The position numbers were made by a program, and so were the translations under genes. DNA of 64,000 nt from Homarus americanus (taxonomy: Eukaryota > Arthropoda > Malacostraca > Decapoda > Nephropidae): contig NW_024725489.1 of NCBI RefSeq assembly GCF_018991925.1, forward strand, positions 8,105,127 through 8,169,126, in the 5' to 3' direction. Positions 25,309 through 37,400 of this stretch are shown here, piece after piece. Each line of letters opens with the position of its first letter. Within the stretch, counting starts at the first letter, position 1. The notes beneath the pieces were generated by a model, which ran no database searches, was not told where the DNA came from, and saw nothing but the letters and a program-made list of their open reading frames with translations.

Positions 25309-26555
25309 TTTTTTTTTCACGGGAATTAGCCCACCCGGGCACAGCTTTTTAAAGTGAGACAGATTGTATAAGTATAGAAACACAGAAGAAGGCAGAGCAT
25401 TCCACAGTTTGGCTGTGTGAGGAAAGAAGGGGGTACTATAACGGGTTATTCTCGTGTGACTGACATCCACAGAGAAACGGTGGGCACCGCGGGCAAGACG
25501 TGTGTTACGAGCCCACGGCCTTGCTGGCGATACACAGAATGCCAAATCCACCGAACATTGCCCGTTAAAGTACCTGTAAAAGAGAGAGAGAATGAAGTAG
25601 CATTGTGGCGAAGAGAAAGGGAAGAGAGATTGTCGACTAAAGGATGAAAGTTAATTAGACGAAATGCCTGTGATTCCAGTATTGCCTTAGCTTTTGCAAT
25701 GTTGGACCAATACACTGTTAAGACCGTGTCGTATTTTTCTATTTTTTTTTATAACATGCTTCCATGTTGTTCCATATTATTCCTGTAATGATGTGTTATA
25801 TTTACTATTATATAATCCAGTCACCTTACCCTGCGCTGTTAAGGTTTTAACTGTTATTATTCGTTCAAGCCCATCTTATTTCTTCATTTGGTATTGTGAC
25901 AAGCATTCTTTGTTTCTCTAACGACCATCTGCATCATTAAACGACCCATGTTTCACCTGCTGATCACATTGGCGGGAAACGATCCTATATATAGTACTGC
26001 ACCTGTAGACAGGGTTCAGTCCAGTCCTCTCGTCATTCAGTTCACGTTCTTTTGAGTGACACCTGTCACCTGTTACTCATACTTATTTTATTTGTGTTGT
26101 TCCTGTCGCCACCAATGTGGTATATCTATGTGAGTACCTATTTATGTCTCTTATGTGTCCATCAGTGCTTGCTTAGTTACATTTAAGTAATTCAGTGTTG
26201 TTTCACGTTAGTTAATTTCTGTGTTAGTTATTTTATATGTTTATGTAGGGTTAACGTAATCCAGTGCTTTATTTTTAATCTATATATTTAAGCAGTTCTT
26301 TGATGTTTCGATGTTTAGTATCATTTGTGTCTTAAAGGTTTCGATAAAGATTTGTAGTGACAGCCTACTAGGCCCTTTATTGTGTTAATATTTAATTTAA
26401 TTAAATTCTTAAAGGTTCACTTTATGTATTTTATTCCCTTTTGATGTACTTCACTTTTTTGTTTGGTTACGCCTAGAACCTGGATATTAAAGTAAATTAA
26501 GAGACGGCGTAACAACACCAAAACACTGCGGTAGTTTGGTGCCAGAAATCAATAG
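25309..26555 (-). mobile_element. LINE 3' fragment inserted in the orphan gene, split by a solo LTR
   Basis: Minus strand. Past the LTR, AKAKAILESQAFRLIN and HPLVDNLSSLSLRHN (25715-25446) shift frame to VSPARPWARNTRLARGAHRFSVDV and FFPHTAKLWNALPSSVFLYLYNLSHFK (25551-25330). These are the typical last blocks of a non-LTR RT protein. The element ends with a poly(A) (TTTTTTTTT on the plus strand, about 25309-25318) directly against orphan-gene sequence. The outer boundary near 26555 is approximate. Confidence 0.7.
25716..26514 (+). mobile_element. Solo LTR, 799 bp, with 4-bp target duplication
   Basis: It starts TGTTAAGACCGT and ends ACGGCGTAACA, so the ends are TG...CA with inverted TGTTA/TAACA. 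ACAC flanks both sides (25712-25715 and 26515-26518). An internal core promoter fits an LTR: TATATATA at 25986-25993 and initiator TCAGT at 26016-26020, spaced 32 bases. No internal retrotransposon sequence is next to it, so it is a solo LTR left by recombination. The strand is inferred from the promoter. Confidence 0.75.
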
Positions 26556-27363
26556 AGCGACCAATATGGTTGATTAACTTTGCCTTGAGTTTACACGTTT
26601 TGTAAACTGGATTGTAATACTGTGAATGGTGATTTTGAAGGTACTGAAGATATCTCTCTCGAAACATTTTGATACGTTTGACATTACATCCTTGGATGAT
26701 CCTCTTCTCGACACGTTCACATATATGCTGGAACGCAGCTTCATAGATAACTAATGCTTCTTTGGCATGAGCCTCCACACCAGTTGGTGTAGATGTGGAG
26801 CCTCTCTCTGGGTGGATGTATGCTTCATAGCAGTATTTGTGAAGTTTTGCTTCCTTTGCTACAAGACCCAGGTCAAGAAGATACAGGATTTTATGGACGT
26901 GTATAAGTTGAGCTTTCTCCTTTATATTAGATTCTCGACTTCTTGATGTCAGCATCATCAATGGATCATATTTCTGATTATGTTTCTTGACTCTTTTTAA
27001 GTATATAAAGCATTGATCTTGGGGCAGAAGAGTTGTAGTTTGTGAGACAGGATTACATTTCCGTCTTTTCCGTGGATTTTGGACTTCACAATCCACCTCT
27101 ACTTCATCATGCTGACGTTTTGTAATTCTACTAGTTGTCGTGAATGGCTGGTAACATTTTCGGTGATAACCATGTTGGTGATGGACAATGGCATCTGGAA
27201 GAGTTTCACACAGTTCATTGCACCTTTTAGAGTCAGTTTTTCCACTTAGTTGACGGATTCTTGCAGCTTTTCTTATTGATCTAAAGATTTTTTGGCTAAT
27301 GGGTCTGATCTTCGATGTTGGTGTAAAGTATATGAGGCAGTCAAATGTATTCTCCTTCTTAAG
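26556..27363 (-). pseudogene. Orphan repeated-family gene, N-terminal part
   Basis: Minus strand, open without a stop from 27363. LKKENTFDCLIYFTPTSK leads to KIFRSIRKAARIRQLSG, CNELCETLPDAIVHHQHGYHRKCYQPF (a possible C/H metal site), YLLDLGLVAKEAKLHKYCYEAYI, IKMFRERYLQYLQ and LINHIGRSIDFWHQ. The reading enters foreign LINE sequence at about 26555. The first 11 codons, beginning MADEKPLKLKK at 27817, lie beyond the SINE at 27364-27784. Joined in order, the parts are 27817-27785, 27363-26556 and 25308-23850. This N-terminal part looks recent because only insertions break it. Confidence 0.6.
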
Positions 27364-27784
27364 CTCTTATTTATTTATTTATTTATTTATAGTTTATTGG
27401 GCACCCCACTACATCCTGTGCAGGGTGAAGAGCAGAAGTGCTTACAGCGCCCATCTGGGAAGCATGCTAAGTTCATGCTTGCCTTTATGACTCATGAGTT
27501 AAGGGCGTAGAAGCCTGAAGGGTCATAGGTTTTTTGTCAAGGGCATAGAAGCCTGAAGAGTCATAGGTTTTTGTCAGCAAGTTATTGGAAGCTCCAGCAA
27601 CTTTCCCTGAATACGAATTCGCAACTTTTCGATTTACAACTGGTACCTACTTTACTGCTAGGTGAACAGGGACCAAATGGGGGCTAGGAAGTGTGTTCAA
27701 ACAACTTTCCACGGGCCCGGGAATCGAACCCGTGACATCTCGCTTGCGAGGCAAGAGCGGTACCGCTCTACCACCGGTGCCCCC
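27364..27784 (-). mobile_element. tRNA(Ala)-derived SINE with a LINE-X-type 3' tail
   Basis: The minus-strand head (about 27785-27713) folds as a tRNA: GGTGGTAGAGCGGTACC (A box), a 5-bp anticodon stem CTTGC/GCGAG around loop CTCGCAA (anticodon CGC, alanine), and T arm CGGGTTCGATTCCCG (B box). The acceptor stem does not close. A body of about 120 bp follows. Then about 190 bp matches the 3' end of LINE-X (11190-11390, 15370-15545): ACTTGCTGACAAAA, TCATAAAGGCAAGC, TTCCCAGATGGG and GGTGCCCAATAAACTA, with an internal duplication of about 40 bp. It ends in (ATAA)n. Imperfect target duplications (CTTAAGAAGG / CTAAAAAAGG) flank it. Confidence 0.85.
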
Positions 27785-27817
27785 CTTTTTTAGTTTCAGT
27801 GGCTTCTCGTCCGCCAT
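27785..27817 (-). pseudogene. Orphan gene first codons, cut off by the SINE
   Basis: ATG at 27817 on the minus strand reads MADEKPLKLKK. The reading resumes in the same sense after the SINE at 27363. The A/T-rich lysine codons form the insertion target. Confidence 0.5.
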
Positions 27818-28340
27818 TTTAACATCTTACTGAATGACAAGATGAGATAAAATTATAATTTGGAGTGAAAAATAATAAAAAAGATGAATTTGATAAAAAA
27901 AATTGCCAGTTTTAGTCTTTCCGGCGGCCATTTGGGATTTCTGGGCATGATGATGGCATCAAAATGCAAAAGTAATGTCACCAGTGGATTTCTCATTGCC
28001 CCAATTAGTGGGAACTGATCCCTTAAAGATGTTTGTAGGCCAAATGGATAAAAAGTTAAATTTTTCCCCCGTAACAATGCCTTCTGCTGGCCCCGCCACC
28101 AGTGTTGAGTCCCATACCCTTCCCAGTGATGAAGTCCCTCGACGCTCGGTGTGTGGCAATGTATTTAAGATATCCCACATGCTTAATTAGAAAATGTGCC
28201 TGGCGACGTATAAAAGGGAAGGGTTGGTTGGGGATGGCCAAAATCTGTACATATCGCTCATCCAGTAAATCGAACCTACAAAACTATACAGGTGTTTGTG
28301 TTCTCTCCTGTATATAGAACTTATTATCCAGAACCTAACA
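27818..28340. other. No gene seen; possible orphan gene promoter region
   Basis: Upstream of the orphan gene ATG on the minus strand. Small open readings here have no recognisable motif. The right end passes into the hAT relic. Confidence 0.45.
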
Positions 28341-29260
28341 GTTGCCGTTTAGAAAGCTGAAGTTTCATCTCAAAGGCACGAATGTAGTCATAAAATTCTT
28401 GTCACCAATTTATTGCGTCCTTACATCTTTGTATTCAAGTATATTAAGTGTTCTGTAATATCCAACATGAAAGTTAGATCTTGAACCCATTCATTATCTT
28501 TCAGTTCAGACCTCGCGCGCGTATGACATTATCCATCTTTAATGTTTTACTACACAACACTTCATTATGTATAATACAATGCACATTATAAATTTGATGG
28601 TTTGGGTTCACAGCTAGTAGTTTTTCCTTTAATTTTGTTGCCACTCCAGCTTTTCTACCCACCATTTGCGGTGCTCCATCTGTAGCCAGACTCACAGTTT
28701 GTGCCCAGTCAACACTTAATTTATCTAGTGTCCCTACCAAATCCACAAAGATGTCATCACGTGTTGTTGTTCCTTTCATTGGTACCAGTTTCACAAATTC
28801 TTCTGTTACCTGTATATTTTCATCCACACCACGTATAAAAACTGCAAGTTGTGCTACATCACTTACATCGGTACTTTCATCAATTGCAACTGAAAATGCA
28901 GTAAAGGATTTAACTTTGTCTTTGAGTTGACTGTTAATATTTTCTGATAATTCACCAATTCTTTCTACAACTGTATTTCTTGAGAGGCTTATGTTTGCAA
29001 ATGCTTGACTCGTATAGTGGCACGCTTACAACCACAATTAACCGTTAAAACCATCTCTAGTCTTATCGTTCTTTCATTGGTAATGTTGATTGAGTATTTT
29101 GTTCAAGGAAACAGCAGACTATTTTATTCGGCCGAGTGATACACTCACTATTTAGTTTTAGCTCCTCAAGGTAAGACTGGCGCAGCAAATGGGCTGAGGG
29201 CCGCATTCAAGAGTGTGTCGGGCCGCTTGCGGCCCACGGGCCGCATGTTTGACACCCCTG
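28340..29260 (-). mobile_element. hAT transposon relic, 5' end and central transposase
   Basis: On the minus strand the end at 29260 reads CAGGGGTGTCAAACATGCGG, the familiar hAT terminal type, followed by repeated GGCCCG/GCGGCCC. The other terminus was not found, so the copy is truncated. Confidence 0.8.
28350..29020 (-). pseudogene. hAT transposase fragment
   Basis: Minus-strand reading HYTSQAFANISLSRNTVVERI, then FSVAIDESTDVSDVAQLAVFIRGVDE, ELVPMKGTTT-type residues, and VSLATDGAPQMVG with the second catalytic aspartate. The CxxH-type box follows as VHCIIHNEVLC, then KDNEWVQDLTFMLDITEHL. Such proteins excise and insert hAT elements. After about 28500 the reading changes frame and meets stops. 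The C-terminal dimerisation part is absent here, although a relic of one lies at 44560-44800. Confidence 0.8.
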
Positions 29261-29269
29261 CCTGTCACT

Positions 29270-31165
29270 ATAACCTATTCATTGCTCAGCAATGCAGGAC
29301 TTGATGGTGAACTTGCTCTTCTAACAGTTATCAACGCATCAGGGTTAACAGGCAAACTCCCGTCAGCTTGGAAAAGAGCAAACATTGTTCCTATTCCCAA
29401 ACCCAATGATCCCCAGAATTTCAGACCAATATCACTAACAGCATGCTTCGGCAAAACCGCCGAAAAGATGGTCCTTACACGACTCCTCTGGAAAACTGCA
29501 CCACTTCCCCACAATATCTTTGGATTCACCAAAGGTGTCAGCACTGCTCACAGTTTGGCCACTCACCTGGGATCGATTGGTCAAAATAAGGCAATCGTAG
29601 TATTCCTTGATCTAGAGAAAGCATTTGAACTGGCAAATGCACAGGCCATTGTAACCACTCTGGCCCGGAAAGGCGTCAAGAGATGCCTACTGGCTGGGAT
29701 TGCTGACTATCTCCAAAACAGAACAGCAAGAGTTACCTGTCAAGGACAAGTCTCAGATCACCAAAGACTGGAAAATGGCACACCACAAGGAGGAGTTCTT
29801 AGTCCAACTCTCTTCAACATCCTCATGGAAAACTTGTGTCGGCTCCCCTTTGAAGAGGGTACCAAACTGCTATGCTAAGCTGATGACTTAACACTGACAG
29901 TGAAAGGCAGAAACCAGATCAGCAAAGTCCAAAGAGCACTTGACCTCATCAGTGAAAATGTATGAGTCTCGGGCTCAAAATATCAATCCCAAAATCGAAA
30001 GCCACGAGGATTGGACACAATGAGCCATTGACACAATTGCAAATACAAGGTATTGCCGTACAATGGGTCGATGTATGCAAATACCTGGGCATCTGGATTT
30101 ACAAAGGCCTCAAATTTGACAATGAGATAAACTATCTAAGAGACCGAATGGGCAAGAGAGTCAAAATGATGAGAGCCATGACAGGACCCAAGGTGGGTGC
30201 AGGATATATAATCCTAAGAACGCTATATATACACGCCATTCGATCATTAATAGACTATGCGACACCGGCTCTTAACACACTGTCTGAGTGGCAATGTGAG
30301 AAATTGGAGGTTGCCCAGAATAACGCTATGAGAGTCATTGTCAAGGCACCTATGTGGACAAAAAATTGAAAACTTACACATGGAGACAGGTCTCATATCT
30401 CTCCAAACCAGGGCGGAAAGATTAACAGCGTGCTTTGCAACGAAACTGACTACCAGGGGTCTGGAAAGTGACATCAAGAATGGACTCCTACGAGCACTAA
30501 ACCTTAACAGAGATGTCTTTAACAAGAAAAAATTGCTATTGTGTGCAGCTGACGCTGTAACTCGAGTGAAATTGAAAGACACAATCCTCAACAAAGGAAC
30601 TGATACAATGAGTCCAGACTACATCACCCCAGTACCGTGGGAGTCCCCGCCAGCAGTCTTCAACATTCTACAAACTGGGACAAGAAAGGCTGACTGTAAC
30701 CCACATGAGCTCCGACAGTTAGCAGAGAGAAACATGAAGGCTCTAACACCACACAATAGTACAGTGTATTACACAGACGGTTCCATAGAGCCCACCAGTA
30801 CGAAGGCAGGAGAAGCATTCACCATAGGAAGAGGTAACACGTCCCTTTGGAGAACCTCAGATGGATGCTCTACTTTGCAAGTTGAACTAGCTACCATAAT
30901 TGGAGCCCCAAGACACGCTTCCATAAACAGTCAACAAGGCGTTTTAATGCACACTCACTCACGATGTGCTATTGAAGCACTACAATGCAGAGACCCTAGA
31001 GACAGCATTCATCTCATAAAATCCGTTGTTGGTCTACTGCAAGGGTTAAGACGGCAAGACCGGCAAGTTATCATTAACTGGGTGCCCAGTCATATCGGAA
31101 TCCCAGGGAATAAACGAGCTGATACTGCTGGCAAAGCTGTGTTAGGACGGCGAAATTGGTTTGTA
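29270..31165 (+). mobile_element. RNase H-bearing LINE (I-like clade), 5' and 3' truncated
   Basis: Plus strand, spanning RT fingers to RNase H. It lacks the endonuclease and the 3' UTR. It begins abruptly next to the hAT terminus and ends near 31165 in unrelated sequence. Confidence 0.82.
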
Positions 31166-31171
31166 GTTTGA
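29270..31171 (+). pseudogene. LINE RT plus RNase H domain, disabled
   Basis: First frame (29213-29878; the LINE part starts near 29280): LPSAWKRANIVPIPKP, FRPISLTACFGKTAEK, FLDLEKAFE and GTPQGGVLSPTLFNIL. A one-base insertion breaks the catalytic box: CYA then ADDLTL, near 29870. Middle frame (29962-30369): KYLGIWI and RSLIDYATPAL. Third frame (30338-31171): an RNase H domain with YYTDGS (first D), LQVELATI (E) and WVPSHIGIPGNKRADTAG (last D). The third acidic position is lost: HTHSRCAIEAL has H where TDSR is expected. At least two frameshifts are present. Confidence 0.85.
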
Positions 31172-31388
31172 TACTTGTTTTGGTATAAGTCAGATGCTCG
31201 CTGTTTTCAATTTCCTTGGGAAGTAACCAGAGGCGAGTGATGCATTAAAAATGTTTCCGAGTTGGTGTATCATGTTGTTTGGTAGATGTTTGAGTATGAG
31301 TTTGTTTATTTTATTTGTTCTTGGAAGTCTTTATTGCTCTGTGTATGTCGTATGCGGTTATTGGTTTGATGATTGGGATAGATCGTCA

Positions 31389-31488
31389 NNNNNNNNNNNN
31401 NNNNNNNNNNNNNNNNNNNNNNNNNNNNNNNNNNNNNNNNNNNNNNNNNNNNNNNNNNNNNNNNNNNNNNNNNNNNNNNNNNNNNNNN
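31389..31488. other. Assembly gap, 100 N
   Basis: A run of 100 N, the conventional size for a gap of unknown length. It sits at the left border of the 27-bp array. The sequence 31172-31388 before it holds no recognisable gene. Confidence 1.
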
Positions 31489-34400
31489 TACCACTATCAT
31501 TATTACCACTCTGGAAATTTTATATCATTATTACCACTCTCTGGTGCACTACCATCACTATAGTTTCACCTTCTGGCACTACTATCACTATTACCACCTC
31601 TGGCACTCACCATCACTATTACCACCTCTGGCACTACCATCACTATTACCACCTTCGGCACTACTATCACTTGCTACTACCTCTGGCAATTACCATCACT
31701 ATTACCTTCGGGTACCTTCCAGCATCACTATTACTACCTCTGGCGCTACCACCACTTGTTACCACCTCTGGCACTGGCCATCACTATTACCACCCTGGCA
31801 CTACCATCACTATTACCACCTCTGGGCACTAGCATCACTATTACCACCTCTGGCACTACCATCACTGTTACCACCTCTGGCACTACCATCACTATTACCA
31901 CTCCTGGCACTACCATCACTATTACCACCTCTGGCGCTACCATCACTATTACCACCTCTGGCACTACCATTACTATTACCACCTGTGGCACTACCATCAC
32001 TATTACCACCACTGTTCACTATCACTATTACCACCTCTTAGTGCTACCACCACCATTACCACCTCTGGCACTGCCTACCTACCATACCACCTCTGCACTA
32101 CATCACACACACCTCTTGGCACTACTACATCACTATTACCACCTCTGGCACTACCATCACCATTACCACCTCTGGCACTTTCCACATTACCACCTCTGGC
32201 AATACCATCACTATTACCACCTGGCACCATCAATTATTACCACCTCTTCTGGCACAGCATCACTATTACCACCTCACCACCATCACATACCACCTCTGGC
32301 ACTACCATCACTATTACCACACCTCTGGCACTACCATCACTATTACCACCTCTGGCACTAGCATCACTATTACCACCCTGGCACTGGCCTCACATATCAC
32401 TATTACCACCTCTGGCACTACTAACAATTACCACCTCTACCTGGCCACTACCATTGGCCACCTCTGGCACTACCATCACTATTACCACCTCTGGCACTAC
32501 CATCACTATTACCACCTCTGGCACTACCATCACTGGCTACCACCTCTGGCACTGGCCATCACCACATAACACCTCTGGCACCACCATCACATATACCTCT
32601 GGCACTGCCATCACTATTACCACCTCTGGCACTGGGCTCATCACTATTACCACCTCTGGCACCCGCTCATCACTATACTACCTCTGGCGCTGGCCATCAC
32701 CATACTACCTCTGGCACTGGCTCATCACTATTACCACCTTCTGGCAATTACCATCACTATTACCACCTCTGGCAGTACCATCACTATTACTCGCCACCTC
32801 TGGCACTACCATCACTATTACCACCTCTGGCACTAGCCATCACCATTGCTCACCTGTGGCACTACCATCACTATTACCACCTCTGGCACTACCATCACTA
32901 TTACCACCTCGGGCGCTACCATCACTATTACCACCTCTGGCACTACCATCACCTATACCCACCTCTGGCACTACCATCACTATTACCACCTCTGGCGCTA
33001 CTCATCACTATTACTACCTCTGGCGCTACCATCACCATTACCACCTCTGGCACTACCATCACTATTGGCCACTTGGCACTACTATCATTTTCATACTACC
33101 TCTGGCACCTGGGCTTATTGGATTATTAGCCACCTGTGGCACTACCATCACTATTACCACCTCTGGCACTACTACTACTATTGCCACCTCTGGCGCTACT
33201 ATCACTGTTTACGCCTCTGCACTACCACTTTGCTGGGCCACCTGGCACTACCATCACTTGGCTGGCCACCTCTGGCACTACCATCACCATTACCACCTCC
33301 TCTGGCACTACCACATCACTATTACCACCTCTGGCACCACAACACTATTACCACCCCTGGCACTACCATCACTATTACCACCCCGCACTACCATCACTAT
33401 TACCACCTCTGGCACTACCATCACTATTACCACCCTGGCACTACCATCACCATTACCACCTCTGGCACCTGGCCTTCATCACTACCACCTCTGGCACTAC
33501 TATCACTATGCTACTACCTTCTGCACTGGCCCATCACTATTACCACCTCTCTGGCAATTACCATCACTACACACCTCTGGCACTACCATCACTATTCCCA
33601 CCTCTGGCACTACCAACACTATTACCACCTCTGGCACTACCAACACTATTACCACCTCTGGCACCACCATCACCATACACACACCTCTGGCACTGCCATC
33701 ACCACATTACCACCTCTGGACCTGGCCTAATACCATAATAATTTCTGGTACACTACACATTTCATCACCATACCACCTTGGCACTACCATCACTATTACC
33801 ACCTCTCTGGCACTACCAACACCACTATTACCACCTCTGGCACTACTATCAATTATTACCACCTCTGGCACTACCATCACTGGCTACCACCTCTGGCACT
33901 ACCATATCACTGAGTTACCACCTCTGGCACTACCATCACTACTACTACCTCTGGCACCTGCTCATCAATTGTTGAGCCACCTCTGGCACTGGCCATCACT
34001 ATACTACCTCTGGGTACCCGCCAGCTCACTATTACCACCTCTGGCGCCAGCCATCACTATTACCACCTCTGGCACTACCATCACTATTACCACCTCTGGC
34101 ACTACCATCACTACATACCACCTCTGGCACTACCATCACTATTATTACCCTGGCACTACCATCACTATTACCACCTCTGGCACTACCATCACCATACCAC
34201 CTGTGGCACTACCATCACTATTACCACCTCTGGCACTGGCCATCACTATTACCACCTCGGGCGCTACCATCACTATTACCAACCTCTGGCACTACTATCA
34301 CCATACTACCTCTGGCACTACCATCACTATTACCACCTCTGGCACGCCACTTGGCTACCACCTCTGGCGCTACCATCACCATTACCACCTCCCGGGCGCT

Positions 34401-37400
34401 GGCCTCATCACTCATTGGCCACCTCTTGGCACTACCATCACCATTACCACCTCTGGCACTACCATCACTATTACCACCTCTGGTACTTACTTATTAATTA
34501 TGCCACCACTCTGTGTACCATCACTATTACCACCTCTGGCACTACCACCACTATTACCACCTCTGGCGCTACCATCACTATTACCACCTCTGGCACTACC
34601 ATCACTATTACCACCCTGGCACTGGCCATCACATAGCCACCTCTGGCACTACTCATCACTATTACCACCTCTGGCACTACCATCACCATACCACCTCCTG
34701 GCACTACCAACACCTGGCTGGCCACCTGCACCTGCCCATCACTATGCTGGTCACCTCTGGCACTGCCTCATCACTAGCTACCACCTCTGGCACTGGCCTC
34801 AACACTATTACCACCTCTGGCACCCTGCTCATCACTATACCACCTCTGCACTACCATATCACTGGTGCTGTTTCACCTCTCTGGCTACCATCACTATTAC
34901 CACCTCTGGCAATTGCCATCACTATTACCACCCTGGCACTACCACTGCTCACCTCTGGCACTACCATTAATATTACCACCTGTGGCACTACCATCACTAT
35001 TACCACCCTGGCACCTGCCTAATTGGTTAGCCACCTCTGGCGCTACCATCACCATTACTACCTCTGCAATTACCATCACTGGCTACCACCTCTGCACTGG
35101 CCACATCACTATTACCACCTCTGGCACTACTCATCAATATTACCACCTCTGGCACTACCATCACTATTACCACCTCTGGCAATTGGCTCAACACTAGTTG
35201 CTCACCTCTGGCACTACCTCAATATTACCAATCACCACTATCACTGAGTTACCACCTCTGGCACTACCATCACATACCACCTCTGGCACTACCATCACCA
35301 TTACCACCTCTGGCACTACCATCACTATTATTACCACCTCTGGCACTACCATCACATACCACCCTGGCAATTCGGGCTCATCACTATTACCACCTCTGGC
35401 ACTACCATCACTGGCTACCACCTCTGGCACTACCATCACTATTCCCACCTCTGGCACTGGGCTTCAACACTATTACCACCTCTGGCACCACATCACTACT
35501 ACCACCTCTGGCACTACCACACCACCATTACAACCTCTGGCACTGCCACCATCACCATTACCACCTCCTCTGGCACTACCATCACCATTTACCACCTCTG
35601 GCACTACGCCATCACTATTACCACCTCTACACTACCATCACCATTACCACCTCTCAAGTACTACCATCAGTTTGATAATGCCTCTGGCACTACCATCACT
35701 ATTACCACCTTCTGGCAGCACTACCATCACTATTACCACCTCTGGCACTACCATCACTAGCTACCACCTCTGGCAATTACCATCACTATACCACCTCTGG
35801 CACTACCATCACTATTACCACCTCTGGCACTACCATCACTATTACCACCTCCTCTGGCACTACCAACACTATTACCACCTCTGGCACTACCATCACTAGC
35901 TACCACCTCCTGGCACCACCATCACCATTACCAACCTGGCACTACCATCACTATTACCACCTCCCCGGCACCCTCACCACATCACCATTACCAACCCTGG
36001 CACCCTCATCACTTTTCACCTCTGGCACTACCATCACTATTACCACCTCTCTGGCACTACCATCACTATTACCACCTCTGGCACTACCATCACCATAGCC
36101 ACCTCTGGCACTACCATCACTATTACCACCTCTGGCACTACTATCACTATTACTACCTCTGGCACTACCATCACTAGCTACCACCTCTGGCACTACCATC
36201 ACTTTTACCACCTCTGGCACTACTATCACCATTACCACCTCTGCACTACCACATCACCATACCACCTCTACCAGCATCACCACATACACACCTCCGGCAC
36301 CAGCATCACCATACCACCTCTGGCACTAGCATCACTATTACCACCTCTGGTAATCTTTAGTATCACTATTACCACCTCTGGCACTACCATCACTACACAC
36401 CTCTGGCACTACCATCACTATTACCACCTCTGGCACTCAGCATCACTCATACCACCTCTGGCACTATCACTATTACCACCTCTGGCACTACCATCACTAT
36501 TACCACCTCTTACCCTACTATCACTACCACCTCTGGCACTACCATCACTATTAGCCACCTCTGCGCACTGGCCATCACTTGTTGCCACCTCGGCACTACC
36601 ATCACTATTACCACCTCGGCACCCGCCATCACTGGTTACTACCCTGGCACCACTAGTCACTATTACCACCTCTGGCAATTGGGCCTCATCACTACTATTG
36701 GGCCACCACCCCGGGCACTGGGCCCATCACTATTACCACCCCGCACTACCATCACTATTACCACCTCTGGCACTACCATCTCTGCTACCACCTCTGGCAC
36801 TCACTATCATTTGTTACTACCACCTCTGGCACTACCAACACTATTACCACCTCTGGCACTACCATCACTATTACCACCTCTGCACCACCATCACCATTAC
36901 CAACTCTGGCACTGCTTCATCACTATTGGCTCACCTCTGGCACTACCATATCACTATTACCAACTCTGGCACTACTATCACTTTTACCACCTCTGGCACT
37001 ACCATCACTATTAGCCCACCTCTAAGTACCTACCATCACTATTACCAACCTGGCACTACCATCACTTTTTACCACCTCTGGCACTGCCTCATCAATATTA
37101 CCACCTCTGGCACTACTCATCACTTGCTATCACTCCTCTGGCAATTACCATCACCATTACCACCTCTGGCACTCTCATCACTATTACCACCTCTGGCACT
37201 ACCACTGCTCATTACCACCTCTGGCACTACCATCATCACTATTACCACCTCTGGCACTACCATCACTTTTACCACCTCTGGCACTACTATCACTATTACC
37301 TCTGGCACTACCACATCACTATTAGCCACCTCTCCGGCACCAGCATCACTAGTTACCACCTCTGGCACCAGCATCACTATTACCACCTCAAGTACCTGGC

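Noticed and set aside
27713..27785. Functional tRNA-Ala gene
   Set aside because: D, anticodon and T arms are recognisable but the acceptor stem does not pair and it continues into a SINE body and LINE-type tail.
32454..34970. 838-codon ORF rich in TTSGTTITI
   Set aside because: A product of the 27-bp array; overlapping frames and the opposite strand are also open and it drifts between frames through indels.
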